Assembly: GCA_030145015.1 (NCBI GenBank) | Contig: JAQYWI010000003.1 | Span: 11,199-75,198, forward strand | DNA length: 64,000 bases | Reading direction: 5' to 3' | Source of the DNA: Desulfobacterales bacterium | GTDB lineage: Bacteria; Desulfobacterota; Desulfobacteria; Desulfobacterales; JAHEIW01 | Shown: one piece after another, positions 8,521 through 16,790 of the stretch | Layout: each line of letters begins with the position of its first letter | How positions within the stretch are numbered: position 1 is the first letter of the stretch | Program-made: the position numbers and the translations under genes | Notes under the pieces: model-generated | The model's database searches: none | What the model saw: only the letters and a program-made list of their open reading frames with translations | What the model was told of the DNA's origin: nothing

Positions 8521-8636
8521 AACCGGGTGCTTTGCACCCGGTTACACCGTGTTACTTGCACCGATTAAGGCACTGCCGTGCCTTTGTATTTTCACGCTTA
8601 TGGCGGAAAAATCCTAGCCACCCGCTCTGCGGGTGG
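8521..8636 (+). terminator. three successive stem-loops after the glycosyltransferase gene
   Basis: AACCGGGTGC-TTT-GCACCCGGTT at 8521-8543 is a perfect 10-bp stem starting six bases after the stop codon. A second stem, AAGGCAC-TGCC-GTGCCTT at 8567-8584, is followed by TGTATTTT. A third, CCACCCGC-TCT-GCGGGTGG, lies at 8618-8636. The second looks most like an intrinsic terminator; the others lack a U-run. Confidence 0.65.
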
Positions 8637-8712
8637 TCGGTGACTCCCTGAGGAAATACAATTCAGGGCAACGTCTCAAGAAAACGACTGACAAAATAAA
8701 AGGAGGCCGGCT

Positions 8713-9468
8713 GTGTTAAGGAAAACCAGTTATCGGTTGGTGGCGGTTGCAATTATTTTTTCAATGCTGGCGATGGCAGGCTGTGCCACGACCATCGAGC
8801 GTAAAACCGTGAAAACCATAGAGCCGCCGCCGGCAGAAATCGCCTCATCTGATGGCTGGTGGTATGCCCGCTTTCGCATGCAATGGCCACAGGAAGAGGA
8901 GCCGTCCTGGCATACGGATTTACTTATGGCCCATAAAGTCGTGGCGCCGGTTCTCTTAAAATACAAAGATCGTATTCGTCTCTGGCGGTTTCACCGCCGG
9001 GCAGCCCGGGATGACGCCGGCCATCAGTTCAGCTTTATTTTCTATGCTTCAGCAGAAACCGCCTATCAGGTCCTTGCGATGTTGCGCTCAAATGCGTTGT
9101 TAATAGAAATGGCGTATGCCGGCAGGATCATTGAAGAAGTGTATGATAATCCGGACAGGATCGCCAAACCCCGAATCAAAGATACCAGTGATCCAAGCTG
9201 GCCTTCTTCAGTCCAAAAGAGCTGGCCCTATTTCATTATGGGGGCCAGTCAGATGTGGCTGAATTTAATTACCGAAACCGTTGCAGACATGCCGACCGCT
9301 GACACCGCTTTATCACTTGACGAATATGAGGAATTTTACAAAGAAGTAAATACCACCATTACCTCATTGTGGGCGAACGACGGCCGCCACGCATTTTTGC
9401 ATCATTTAAACGCTTTATTCGGATACAAGCCGGTCATCTTTTATGAAAAACGGATGCTGAAATTTTAG
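8713..9468 (+). CDS. lipoprotein of unknown function
   Basis: A 251-residue protein with a classical lipoprotein signal: basic start, hydrophobic core and lipobox LAMAGC, with the acceptor Cys at about residue 23. The start is GTG behind AAAGGAGG. The mature part is Trp-rich (SSDGWWYARFRMQWP, WLNLITE) and shows no known domain to me. It is predicted to sit at the outer or inner membrane. The spacing to the amidohydrolase gene is 32 bases, so the two may be co-transcribed. Confidence 0.8.
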   Translation: MLRKTSYRLVAVAIIFSMLAMAGCATTIERKTVKTIEPPPAEIASSDGWWYARFRMQWPQEEEPSWHTDLLMAHKVVAPVLLKYKDRIRLWRFHRRAARDDAGHQFSFIFYASAETAYQVLAMLRSNALLIEMAYAGRIIEEVYDNPDRIAKPRIKDTSDPSWPSSVQKSWPYFIMGASQMWLNLITETVADMPTADTALSLDEYEEFYKEVNTTITSLWANDGRHAFLHHLNALFGYKPVIFYEKRMLKF

Positions 9469-9500
9469 TTTCGTTGATATGAACCCGATGAGGAGATGCT

Positions 9501-10646
9501 ATGAACTGCACATTCGCAAAAACGATCTATACCGGAAAAAAGGTCGTCTCTAACGCCTATCTTCTATTTAATGGTAAAAAAATTGTCGCCGTCTCAAAAT
9601 CAAAAAAAGGCCGCCAGATCGGCAAATTTAACGTGCTGACGCCGGCCTTTATTGATCCTCACAGCCATATCGGCATGGAACGCGCCGGCGAGCCCAGTAC
9701 TGAAGGCGAGGCCAATGAGCAGCAGGATTCCATTCTGGCATTGACGGATGCATTGGATTCGATTCAAATGGACGACAAGGCCTTGCAGGATGCGGTACAA
9801 ATGGGTGTGCTGTATTCATGTGTAATGCCGGGCAGCGGGAATATCATTGGCGGCCTTTCAGCGGTGATCCGCAATTACGCCGGGTCCAGCACAGAGGCCT
9901 TAATTACCCGTGCCGGTTTAAAGGGGGCGTTTGGATTTAATCCTATGAAAACAAAAGCCTGGAAGGGAAAGCGCCCCACCACCCGTATGGGGGCGCTTGC
10001 CATGCTGCGCAGTCGCCTGGATGAGGTGCGGCAGAAAATACAAAAACACCGTCGCGCCCGGGGCGGTAAAAAGGATGATATCCGCTTTTCGGCCGAAGAT
10101 AAAGTCCTGCGGGATTTACTGGGCCGCAAAATTCGCCTGCGCGCCCACGTCCATAAAATCGACGATATTGCCGCACTTTTGCGGTTGGTCGACGAATTTA
10201 AAATTAATGTCAGCGTCGATCACGCCGGCGATGTTTACCAACCGGAGATTTTCCGGGAATTAAAAAAGAGAAAAATTCCGGTTGTTTACGGTCCGATTGA
10301 TTCTTTCGCCTATAAAGTGGAACTCAAGCATGAAGACTGGCGCAATGTGCGTTACCTGTTGGAATCCGGGGTGGAATATGGCCTCATGACGGATCATCCG
10401 GTAACCCTTGCGCGCCAGCTATTGCTGCAAACGCGCTGGTTTTTGCGAGCCGGCCTATCCAAGCAACAGGCGATTGAATTGCTTTCGCTCCGGAACTCGA
10501 AAATCCTGGGTCTTGACGACCGTCTCGGCACACTCGAAAAAGGCAAATGGGCGTCTTTTATTGGCTGGAACGGAGATCCTTTTGATCTGGCCAGTTATCC
10601 GGTAGCGGTTTACGGGGAGGGGGAACTGCTTTATTCTGCGTCGTAA
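9501..10646 (+). CDS. amidohydrolase family protein (imidazolonepropionase-like)
   Basis: A 381-residue metal-dependent hydrolase fold. Metal ligands can be seen in order: DPHSHIG (HxH after strand 1, residues about 53-59), RAHVHK, SVDHAGD and the late Asp in MTDHP. The N- and C-terminal beta-sandwich parts typical of the superfamily are present (GKWASFIGWNGDPFDL near the end). The substrate is likely a cyclic amide or related C-N bond; the closest general type is imidazolonepropionase/aryldialkylphosphatase-like members. GAGGAG precedes the ATG. It may be co-transcribed with the lipoprotein upstream. Confidence 0.85.
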   Translation: MNCTFAKTIYTGKKVVSNAYLLFNGKKIVAVSKSKKGRQIGKFNVLTPAFIDPHSHIGMERAGEPSTEGEANEQQDSILALTDALDSIQMDDKALQDAVQMGVLYSCVMPGSGNIIGGLSAVIRNYAGSSTEALITRAGLKGAFGFNPMKTKAWKGKRPTTRMGALAMLRSRLDEVRQKIQKHRRARGGKKDDIRFSAEDKVLRDLLGRKIRLRAHVHKIDDIAALLRLVDEFKINVSVDHAGDVYQPEIFRELKKRKIPVVYGPIDSFAYKVELKHEDWRNVRYLLESGVEYGLMTDHPVTLARQLLLQTRWFLRAGLSKQQAIELLSLRNSKILGLDDRLGTLEKGKWASFIGWNGDPFDLASYPVAVYGEGELLYSAS

Positions 10647-10686
10647 TGATGCCGGTGGCCTTTTAATCAGTCACATTGCTAGAATT

Positions 10687-10860
10687 AGGTGTCAGGTTTC
10701 AGTTCCCGGGTTCAGGGTTTAAAGGTTCAGGGTTCTGGGTTTTTGGCAGCCGCAGAGGGCTGCCCTACGGTCCGGTTTTCATCTGTCACTTGACCTCCGA
10801 AATCTGTCTTTTGTTAGTTAACCTGTGAACCTCTGAACCTTGAACCCTGAACCTCTGAAA
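10687..10860. repeat. dispersed repeat family B, copy 1
   Basis: The block starts with GGTGTCAGGTTTCAGTTCCC and ends with TCTGAACCTTGAACCCTGAA, so its arms fold back on each other. The core GAGGGCTGCCCTACGG followed by TCCGGTTTTCATCTGTCA reappears, inverted and diverged, at 36053-36210. It fills the gap between the amidohydrolase gene and the SDR remnant. No gene was seen in it. Confidence 0.75.
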
Positions 10861-10933
10861 AATTTGTAAACAAATTAAAGAAGTTAAGCGTCTGTAAATT
10901 TGAAAGACTAAATGATCAACGGAGGAGCAGAAT

Positions 10934-11089
10934 ATGCCCGATCATGATAAACGCGTGGCTTTGGTGACCGGTGCCAACCGGGGCATCGGGTATGCGATCA
11001 GCCGACCGCACTCGGATGATTTTCGGTGTTGCAAATGCGATATGGATGGATATAATATTGATAATAAAAATCCTAGACTCCGGTTTTAG
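10934..11089 (+). pseudogene. remnant of a short-chain dehydrogenase/reductase gene (N-terminus only)
   Basis: An ATG behind GGAGGAGCAG opens a 51-codon frame whose first 24 residues (KRVALVTGANRGIGYAIS) are a textbook SDR Rossmann start with the TGxxxGIG dinucleotide motif. After Arg24 the similarity stops at once; the catalytic YxxxK region is missing, and the frame ends at a TAG at 11087-11089. An intact SDR has about 250 residues, so about 90 percent is gone. It keeps its ribosome site and lies 13 bases ahead of a secreted-protein gene, so it may be translated as a leader-like peptide. Confidence 0.75.
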
Positions 11090-11102
11090 AAAGGAGGATC
11101 GT

Positions 11103-11648
11103 ATGGGAAAACATTATCAACGTGTTATGGGATTTGTAATGCTTATCTTTGTGGCTGGTTTCATGGTGGGCACCGCGTGTGCTGCCGAAGAAAAAAATAT
11201 GAAAGGTTGGGAGCTAGGCAGCTCCTATAACAGCCACTACGACGCCAAAGAATTTGAGTATTTCAGAGCCTGGGTAATCGGGTTCAAAGAAGAGCCGCCC
11301 ATGGAGGGTATGTCGCCGGCCACGATTATGATTGTGAAGGATGGGGAAGATCTCATCGATGTGCACCTTTGTCCGACCTGGTTTGCCAAACCCGAGGATG
11401 TCGGCGTGAAAAAAGGCGATCGGGTTAAAATAAAAGGCGTTTGGGCAGAGATCGATGAAAAAGATGTATTTATGATGTCAAAGGTCAAAAAGGGCGATTT
11501 TTTTGAATTTAAGGTTCGTTTAACCAGCAACGGCAAACCGCTTTGGACCATGAGCAAAGAGGAACTTGCCTGGGAGCGACTTCCGGACGAAGAAAAAAAA
11601 GCACGAATCGCAAAAGGGGAAGGACCACCAGGAACGAAATCTCAATAA
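11103..11648 (+). CDS. secreted protein of unknown function, possibly OB-fold
   Basis: The start at 11103 is chosen because AAAGGAGG stands seven bases ahead; longer frames upstream run through the SDR remnant. The 181-residue product has a signal peptide (FVMLIFVAGFMVGTACA, cut before AEEKN). The mature part has a strand-rich core (FRAWVIGFKEE, ATIMIVKDGEDLIDVHLCP, KKGDRVKIKGVWAEID, EFKVRLTSNGKPLW) compatible with a small OB-like barrel, but this is inference from pattern only. The charged C-terminus ends GPPGTKSQ. It is intact although both neighbours are gene remnants. Confidence 0.75.
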   Translation: MGKHYQRVMGFVMLIFVAGFMVGTACAAEEKNMKGWELGSSYNSHYDAKEFEYFRAWVIGFKEEPPMEGMSPATIMIVKDGEDLIDVHLCPTWFAKPEDVGVKKGDRVKIKGVWAEIDEKDVFMMSKVKKGDFFEFKVRLTSNGKPLWTMSKEELAWERLPDEEKKARIAKGEGPPGTKSQ

Positions 11649-11660
11649 AAAATAGAAACG

Positions 11661-11893
11661 ATGGCGAACCGAGAATGGAATCCCGGTGAGTTGCTCGAAC
11701 TTGCCGGGATTTTATCTTCAATAATTCAATGGACGGCCCCCTTCACCCCGCACTTTTTTCCCTCAATATGCTGCTGGGAACTTATTCCGAACAGCAGTTA
11801 GTGGATATGTTGGCGGAAGCCGGCCTAAAGGACATTCAAGGCTTACCAGTTCAAACCCCCTACGATTCCGGTCTCATCACAGGTATTGTATAA
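11661..11893 (+). pseudogene. remnant of a SAM-dependent methyltransferase with a large internal deletion
   Basis: Frame one from ATG 11661 gives MANREWNPGELLELAG, the usual opening of O-methyltransferase-like proteins of the acetylserotonin/hydroxyneurosporene type. Frame two from ATG 11729 gives 54 residues with LFSLNMLLGT, YSEQQLVDMLAEAGLKDIQ and a tail SGLITGIV, which is the normal C-terminus of the same family. The two pieces are in different frames and the SAM-binding middle is missing, so a deletion joined the ends. This is seen directly in the translation; the family match is from memory and not searched. Confidence 0.62.
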
Positions 11894-12040
11894 TTTCCAA
11901 AACTGGTTTTTCATCTAATGCGCGATATTTTTCTATCCAAACCTTGACAATTGGTTGGGTTGATGCTTTCTTTCAGGGTTTGAAATTGAAGAGGCCCGCT
12001 ACCGGGGAGCGGCGGGAAAATGAAAGGAGCAAAAGCACGA

Positions 12041-12976
12041 ATGGCAGAAAAAGCTTTCGAGCCGACCGGCATGATGGGGCCGCAGATTTTCGGACTGCCG
12101 ATTGATCGGGAAACGCTGTTTTCCAATCACAAAAGTATATATAAAAAGCGCATTGAAAATCGACAGCGCAAATTAATTGTCAAATTGACATTTCTGAAGC
12201 CTTTTTTAAAACAAGGCGAGAAAATTTTACAGGTTTCGACCGGATATTCACCGATAACATCCCTGGCCCAATTTGCAACCGGGTTTTTATTTGTTTATCT
12301 GAAACGATCTGTGTTTGTATTTACCAATTACCGTATTTTTCATGTGCCCACGACCCCAAACTACAAATTTAAAAACGCCATCACTCAAATACACTATGAT
12401 GGTTGTCGTTCCATTACCCTGAAGGGAGGGACACTGGTTGTCCAGTATGCAAAATTCGGTAAGGTGGAAAAATTTAGGGCCATCGGGCTTTCGGAAAGAA
12501 GAAAAATCAGGGCGCTGCTTAAGAGCAAGCCGCTGTCGGGGACCAAAGCCAAGTTAGGCGAGCGCGTCCACCTCTGTCCGCAATGTACCCATCCGCTATC
12601 GTCCGGAAAGTATGTCTGTGAATCCTGTCAGCTGAAGTTTAAAAATAAGATTGTGGCCTATATTATTGCCATCCTTATTCCGGGAGGGGGCTATTTCTAT
12701 ACGCGCTATTATTTAATCGGGCTGCTTAATGCGATTGTGGAAATATTTTTGCTGGCCTACATTGTTGTGATCCGGGAAGACGTGCTGAATAAGGTTGAGG
12801 GCAGCATGATCTATCTGACGGTGCTGGGTGCCGTTTTCCTGGCCGTAAAAATTATTTCCGTTATTCATTCTACTCATTTTATCGAGGAATTTATCCCCCG
12901 GAAAAAACAAATCCAAACCAATCCCGCCGCTGCCAAACCTCGGCCCCAAAACCAGGAGGAAGAAAACAGCAAATAG
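12041..12976 (+). CDS. membrane protein with PH-like region and zinc ribbon
   Basis: 311 residues from the ATG at 12041, which stands 11-12 bases behind AAAGGAG; an ATG at 12020 would add seven residues. Residues about 50-160 resemble a PH-like domain of bacterial membrane proteins (GEKILQVSTGYSP, RSVFVFTNYRIFHVPTT). A zinc ribbon follows (CPQCTH ... CESC). Then come two to three hydrophobic segments starting with IVAYIIAILIPGGGYFYTRY, a pattern also seen in TM2-type proteins. The C-terminus is Pro/Gln-rich and hydrophilic. Function unknown; a cytoplasmic sensor anchored in the membrane would fit the layout. Confidence 0.75.
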   Translation: MAEKAFEPTGMMGPQIFGLPIDRETLFSNHKSIYKKRIENRQRKLIVKLTFLKPFLKQGEKILQVSTGYSPITSLAQFATGFLFVYLKRSVFVFTNYRIFHVPTTPNYKFKNAITQIHYDGCRSITLKGGTLVVQYAKFGKVEKFRAIGLSERRKIRALLKSKPLSGTKAKLGERVHLCPQCTHPLSSGKYVCESCQLKFKNKIVAYIIAILIPGGGYFYTRYYLIGLLNAIVEIFLLAYIVVIREDVLNKVEGSMIYLTVLGAVFLAVKIISVIHSTHFIEEFIPRKKQIQTNPAAAKPRPQNQEEENSK

Positions 12977-13050
12977 AAGATAGATGGCCGAAGACGGGTG
13001 TTTCATTTCTGTTCTCTGTCATCTGTTTTCTGACTTCTGACTTCTGTCCC

Positions 13051-14100
13051 TTATCTGTTCCACGAGAACAGGGAAGCCCCTAAAGTCAAAAAACCGAGCG
13101 TCATCAGCGTTAGGACAATGATCTCCGGTCCCACCTCGATCAATCCGGCCCCGTCATGCATCACCTTGCGGGCGGCGGTCAGCATGTGCGTCAGCGGGAA
13201 AATTTTAGCCGAACTTTTTACCCACTGAGGTGCGCCTTCCAGCGAAAACCAGACCTCGGATAAAAACATCATCGGCCAGGAGATAAAATTAAGAATTCCG
13301 GTCGTGAATTCTTCACTGGTTCCCCTGGAAGCCAGCACCAATCCCAGGGAGGTCAGACTCAGGCTGCCGAGGAAGAAAATTATAAACAAATCCAGATATG
13401 AGCCTTGCACCCTGAATGAAAAAATAAGATCGCAACCCGTCCAGACAATCACCAGGGTGAACATGAGCAGAAAGATACGCGAAATGGCCTGGGCCGTTAA
13501 ATATTCAAATGCATTTAAAGGCGTCGCTTTCAGGCGCTTTAACACCCCGTTTTTACGATAGCGCACGACAACGTATCCCACTCCCCAGAGGGCGCTGAAC
13601 ATCATGTTCATCGCCAGGATGCCCGGGAACAGCCAGTCGATATAACGGACCGCACTTCCCTGTATCTCTCTTTTTTCAGCATTGAGTTTGCTTTCGACCG
13701 TAACAAGGCTGGCTTTAAACATTTGCTCGACGACGTATCCTTTGGGCGAAGCATCGCTGACCCAGTATTGATGAGGTCCATTGCCGGTTTTTAACAAAAA
13801 ATCAATTCGGTGATGCCTTAGCTTTTCCAATCCGTCTACTGCATTGGGAAACCCGATAAATTTGAGATATTGCATATCTTTAAAGCGCTGCGGGATGTTG
13901 AGTTCCGCAACCGAAACCTGCTTTGTTTCGGATGGAAATATACCGATTTTATATTCGGTATAGGACTTGCCGCCAAAGATAATGCCGAACCCGGCGACCA
14001 GCAGAAACGGAAATAAAAAATTCCAGCCGAATGCCGAATGGTCGCGGAAGAACTCATAATTTCTGGCCTTAAAGATGGCCCACAGTCGCTTAAAGCTCAT
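13051..14100 (-). CDS. ABC-2-type transporter permease
   Basis: A 349-residue protein with one N-terminal membrane segment (FGWNFLFPFLLVAGFGIIFG), a soluble loop of about 130 residues, and five C-terminal segments, the last before WNR. This is the ABC-2 (DrrB/YhhJ) plan. The substrate may be a lipid, polysaccharide or drug; sequence gives no answer. Its ATG lies two bases after the stop of the ATPase gene at 14103-14987, so the two are translationally coupled. The region after its stop holds short direct repeats of the type TCTGACTTCTG and TCTGTCATCTG. Confidence 0.87.
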   Translation of the reverse strand: MSFKRLWAIFKARNYEFFRDHSAFGWNFLFPFLLVAGFGIIFGGKSYTEYKIGIFPSETKQVSVAELNIPQRFKDMQYLKFIGFPNAVDGLEKLRHHRIDFLLKTGNGPHQYWVSDASPKGYVVEQMFKASLVTVESKLNAEKREIQGSAVRYIDWLFPGILAMNMMFSALWGVGYVVVRYRKNGVLKRLKATPLNAFEYLTAQAISRIFLLMFTLVIVWTGCDLIFSFRVQGSYLDLFIIFFLGSLSLTSLGLVLASRGTSEEFTTGILNFISWPMMFLSEVWFSLEGAPQWVKSSAKIFPLTHMLTAARKVMHDGAGLIEVGPEIIVLTLMTLGFLTLGASLFSWNR

Positions 14101-14102
14101 GG

Positions 14103-14987
14103 TTATTCTCGCAGCTTGCGTCCGGTGAGGTTTAAAAACACGGATTCCAGATTGGGTGAGCGCACCGTGATGTCCGATAAATCGACATCATGGGAGATCA
14201 ATTGCTCCAAGCATTGATTGACATCATCGGTCTTAATTTCGATGGTGTCTTTTACTTCACGAACCGGCAGCGGGAAGCTGTTTGTTTTAAGAGCATAACG
14301 CTCCCGGGGGAGAACCAAGGTAATCCCGCGGCTGTATTGTCGAATAAGCGCATCGGGTGATCCCTGAGCGATAATTTTGCCGTAGTCCATAATGGCCACT
14401 TCATCACAGAGATGCTGCGCCTCTTCCATGTAATGGGTGGTCAAAATGAGTGTTTTACCTTCGGCTTTGATTCCCTGGATTAGATCCCATAAATTCCGCC
14501 GGGCCTGGGGATCAAGCCCGGTGGAAGGCTCATCTAAAAAGAGTAGTTCGGGCCGGTTAATCAGGGCCAGGGCCAGCAGGAATCGCTGGCGTTGTCCGCC
14601 CGATATTTTGTCGTTGTATTGATCGAGAAATTCACCGAGTCGGCACAGCTCCACGAGTTCTTCAATCGTGTTGGTCTTTGTGAAAAGGCTTTGAAAAGTT
14701 TGCAAGGTTTCGCGAACGGTCAGAAGATTTAACAGGGCCGTGCTCTGAAACTGAATTCCGACTTCTTCTCTAAATGATGATGAGCGGGATTTTCCTTTGT
14801 AAAGGATCTCGCCGGCTGTCGGCGGTACTACATCTTCAATGACTTCAATTGTTGTGGTCTTGCCGGCGCCGTTAGGACCCAGCAGACCAAAACAGACACC
14901 CTGTCGGATGGCAAAGCTGACCCCATCAACCGCAACCACAGCATCATATTTTTTTACCAGATTTTTGACTTCGAGGATGGGTTCCAT
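14103..14987 (-). CDS. ABC transporter ATP-binding protein
   Basis: A 294-residue ATPase with Walker A GPNGAGKTT, signature ISGGQRQR, Walker B LLFLDEPSTGLD and the switch His in ILTTHYMEEA. The longer C-terminal part (GITLVLPRERYALKTNSFP...) resembles the DrrA-type regulatory tail, ending LESVFLNLTGRKLRE. It pairs with the permease at 13051-14100. The ATG at 14987 lacks a Shine-Dalgarno; nine bases upstream a GGTTTCAGGTGTCAG repeat begins, so the original promoter is either inside the repeat or beyond it. Confidence 0.92.
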   Translation of the reverse strand: MEPILEVKNLVKKYDAVVAVDGVSFAIRQGVCFGLLGPNGAGKTTTIEVIEDVVPPTAGEILYKGKSRSSSFREEVGIQFQSTALLNLLTVRETLQTFQSLFTKTNTIEELVELCRLGEFLDQYNDKISGGQRQRFLLALALINRPELLFLDEPSTGLDPQARRNLWDLIQGIKAEGKTLILTTHYMEEAQHLCDEVAIMDYGKIIAQGSPDALIRQYSRGITLVLPRERYALKTNSFPLPVREVKDTIEIKTDDVNQCLEQLISHDVDLSDITVRSPNLESVFLNLTGRKLRE

Positions 14988-14992
14988 AATAA

Positions 14993-15187
14993 GGTTTCAG
15001 GTGTCAGTGTTCAGGTGTCAGGAATTATAAGGTTTCAGGTGTCAGCGGTTCAAAAAAACGAATAGGCTGGAAAGCTATGAGGCTATAAGGCTTGGAAGCT
15101 CGCGAGCATCAGAACCTTCAAGCCTCCCAGCCTTCAAGCTATCATCTTTGAGCTATTTGCCTGACACCTGACACCCGACACCTGAAA
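14993..15187. repeat. compound fold-back repeat (GGTTTCAGGTGTCAG arms)
   Basis: Outer arms: GGTTTCAGGTGTCAGTGTTC at 14993 against CCTGACACCTGACACC-type sequence at 15160-15185. Inner arms: GGCTGGAAAGCTATGAGGCT at about 15066 against AGCCTCCCAGCCTTCAAGCT at 15121. The whole block can form one long, imperfect hairpin. It lies in the promoter region of the minus-strand ABC pair. Confidence 0.7.
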
Positions 15188-15486
15188 CCACAAAGATTTA
15201 TCTATGATAAACCCTCAGAATAAGATATCAATACTTTTTTGCATCTGATTTCGATTCGGCTCAAAACGTTTTTCCGGGTTGCCATCAGAACGCGGCGAGG
15301 GTTGCGGGCTAAATGGCTTGACATTCTTTTTGTGGCAACTTAGTTTTTCTCTGCGGCATGGGCAAGCAAGCGCTCAACGGGTGAACGGGTAACGGGCTCA
15401 ACCTTTTTGAGACAGCTTCTAATTTGACTAGAGTTGATTTATATCATAAATGAACGCACAAAATTACAGTTTAAAAGGTTAGACTT
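15188..15486. other. rest of the gap before mobB: solo repeat end and possible promoter
   Basis: No gene was seen here. TTTTTGAGACAGCTTCTA at 15404-15421 is the same end motif as in the elements at 7099-7405 and 46901-47044, without an obvious partner. Just behind it TTGACT (15424-15429) and TAAATG (15447-15452), 17 bases apart, could be a weak promoter for mobB. Confidence 0.35.
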
Positions 15487-15969
15487 ATGGCACCGGTTGT
15501 ATCTATCGTCGGCCGTTCTCAGTCCGGCAAAACCACACTTATCGAAAAGCTGATTCCCGAATTGAAAAAACGCGGATACACAGTCGGCACCATCAAGCAT
15601 TCGCACCATAACCCGGACCTTGACCGCTCGGGTAAAGACAGTTCCCGGCATAAGGCCGCAGGTGCCGATATCGTTATTTTTCATTCACCCGGGAAAATTG
15701 CCATGGTCAGAAATGATGACAGTGGCGACCTGGATAGCCTGTTGGGCTATTTTAATGATGTCGATCTGGTGATCACCGAAGGTTACAAAAAAGGAAACAA
15801 ACCCAAGATTGAAATCGTGCGGTCCGCGCGGCATCGTGAGCCACTGTTAAAAGATGATGCGCTTCTGATTGCGGTGGTGACCGATGTGAATCTTCAATTA
15901 AGCGTCCCTAAATTCGGATTTGAAGATGTTGTGCCCTTGGCCGATATGATCGAAGAAAAATTTTTATGA
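15487..15969 (+). CDS. mobB: molybdopterin-guanine dinucleotide biosynthesis protein B
   Basis: A 160-residue P-loop protein with Walker A GRSQSGKTT at residues 9-17, the MobB-typical VGTIKHSHH, and DLVITEGYKK as the distal motif. Length fits the family. MobB binds GTP and helps to load GMP on molybdopterin for formate dehydrogenase, nitrate reductase and related enzymes in anaerobes. It overlaps the next gene, sfsA, by four bases (ATGA), so the two are co-translated. No MobA or Mo enzyme gene is in the window. Confidence 0.93.
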   Translation: MAPVVSIVGRSQSGKTTLIEKLIPELKKRGYTVGTIKHSHHNPDLDRSGKDSSRHKAAGADIVIFHSPGKIAMVRNDDSGDLDSLLGYFNDVDLVITEGYKKGNKPKIEIVRSARHREPLLKDDALLIAVVTDVNLQLSVPKFGFEDVVPLADMIEEKFL

Positions 15970-16697
15970 ACCTATCTTTATCTGCGAATGCTTGCGGGGG
16001 CCTGGCCTGGCCCGAGCTTATACCGGGTAAACTATTAAAACGTTATAAACGGTTTCTTGCCGATGTGAAGCTGGAAACCGGTGAAATTGTTACAGCGCAT
16101 TGCCCCAATACCGGCAGTATGAAGGGGTGTTGTGAACCGGGCCGGCCGGTTTACCTGTCCATGCATGACAATCCCAAACGCAAATACAAATACACCTGGG
16201 AATTAATCGCCATGCCCGCTTCACTGGTGGGTGTCAATACCCTGGTCCCGAATCGGTTGGTCTACAAATCGATTGTCCAAAAACGGATCCCAGAGTTGTC
16301 CGAATATGACATTATTGCACGGGAAGTCAAAATCAGTGCGCATTCCCGGATTGACCTGATGCTGACCGGCCGCAAAGGGGATCACTGTTATGTAGAAATT
16401 AAAAATTGCACTCTGGTAACCGGAGGCATTGCGCAATTTCCCGATGCCGTTACTTCAAGAGGCCTTAAACATATAAACGAGCTGGAAAAGCTCGCAGAAG
16501 ATGGCCATCGCTGTATGATGTTTTATTTTATCCAGAGAATGGATGCCCAGGCCTTTCGGCCGGCCCACCACATTGATCCCGAGTATAGCCGCGGGCTGCG
16601 GCGGGCGGTTAAAAATGGAATCGAGGTTCTGGCCTACGATGTTCGGATAGACATGCAAGGCATTGAATTAAATCAAAATATTCCCTGTGAGCTGTAA
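15966..16697 (+). CDS. sfsA: SfsA family protein
   Basis: A 243-residue SfsA homologue with the family blocks PGKLLKRYKRFLADVKLETG, AHCPNTGSMKG, GRKGDHCYVEIKNCTL and FPDAVTSRGLKHI. The fold has an OB-like N-terminal part and a nuclease-like C-terminal part with acidic residues; in E. coli it is linked to maltose-gene regulation and DNA binding, but a general function is not settled. The ATG overlaps the mobB stop. The extra N-terminal LSLSANACGG looks slightly unusual. Confidence 0.93.
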   Translation: MNLSLSANACGGLAWPELIPGKLLKRYKRFLADVKLETGEIVTAHCPNTGSMKGCCEPGRPVYLSMHDNPKRKYKYTWELIAMPASLVGVNTLVPNRLVYKSIVQKRIPELSEYDIIAREVKISAHSRIDLMLTGRKGDHCYVEIKNCTLVTGGIAQFPDAVTSRGLKHINELEKLAEDGHRCMMFYFIQRMDAQAFRPAHHIDPEYSRGLRRAVKNGIEVLAYDVRIDMQGIELNQNIPCEL

Positions 16698-16790
16698 GGG
16701 GGAGGCGTTACAGGGGGTTTGACATCAGCACCAAAATCAGATAGCTTTTATTTTTTTATTGGAAAAATTGAATAAAGGAATTGCGGAGAG

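Noticed and set aside
10971..11648. A 225-residue form of the secreted protein starting at 10971
   Set aside because: It would run through the SDR remnant and place the signal peptide inside; the ATG at 11103 has a strong ribosome site directly ahead of the signal peptide.
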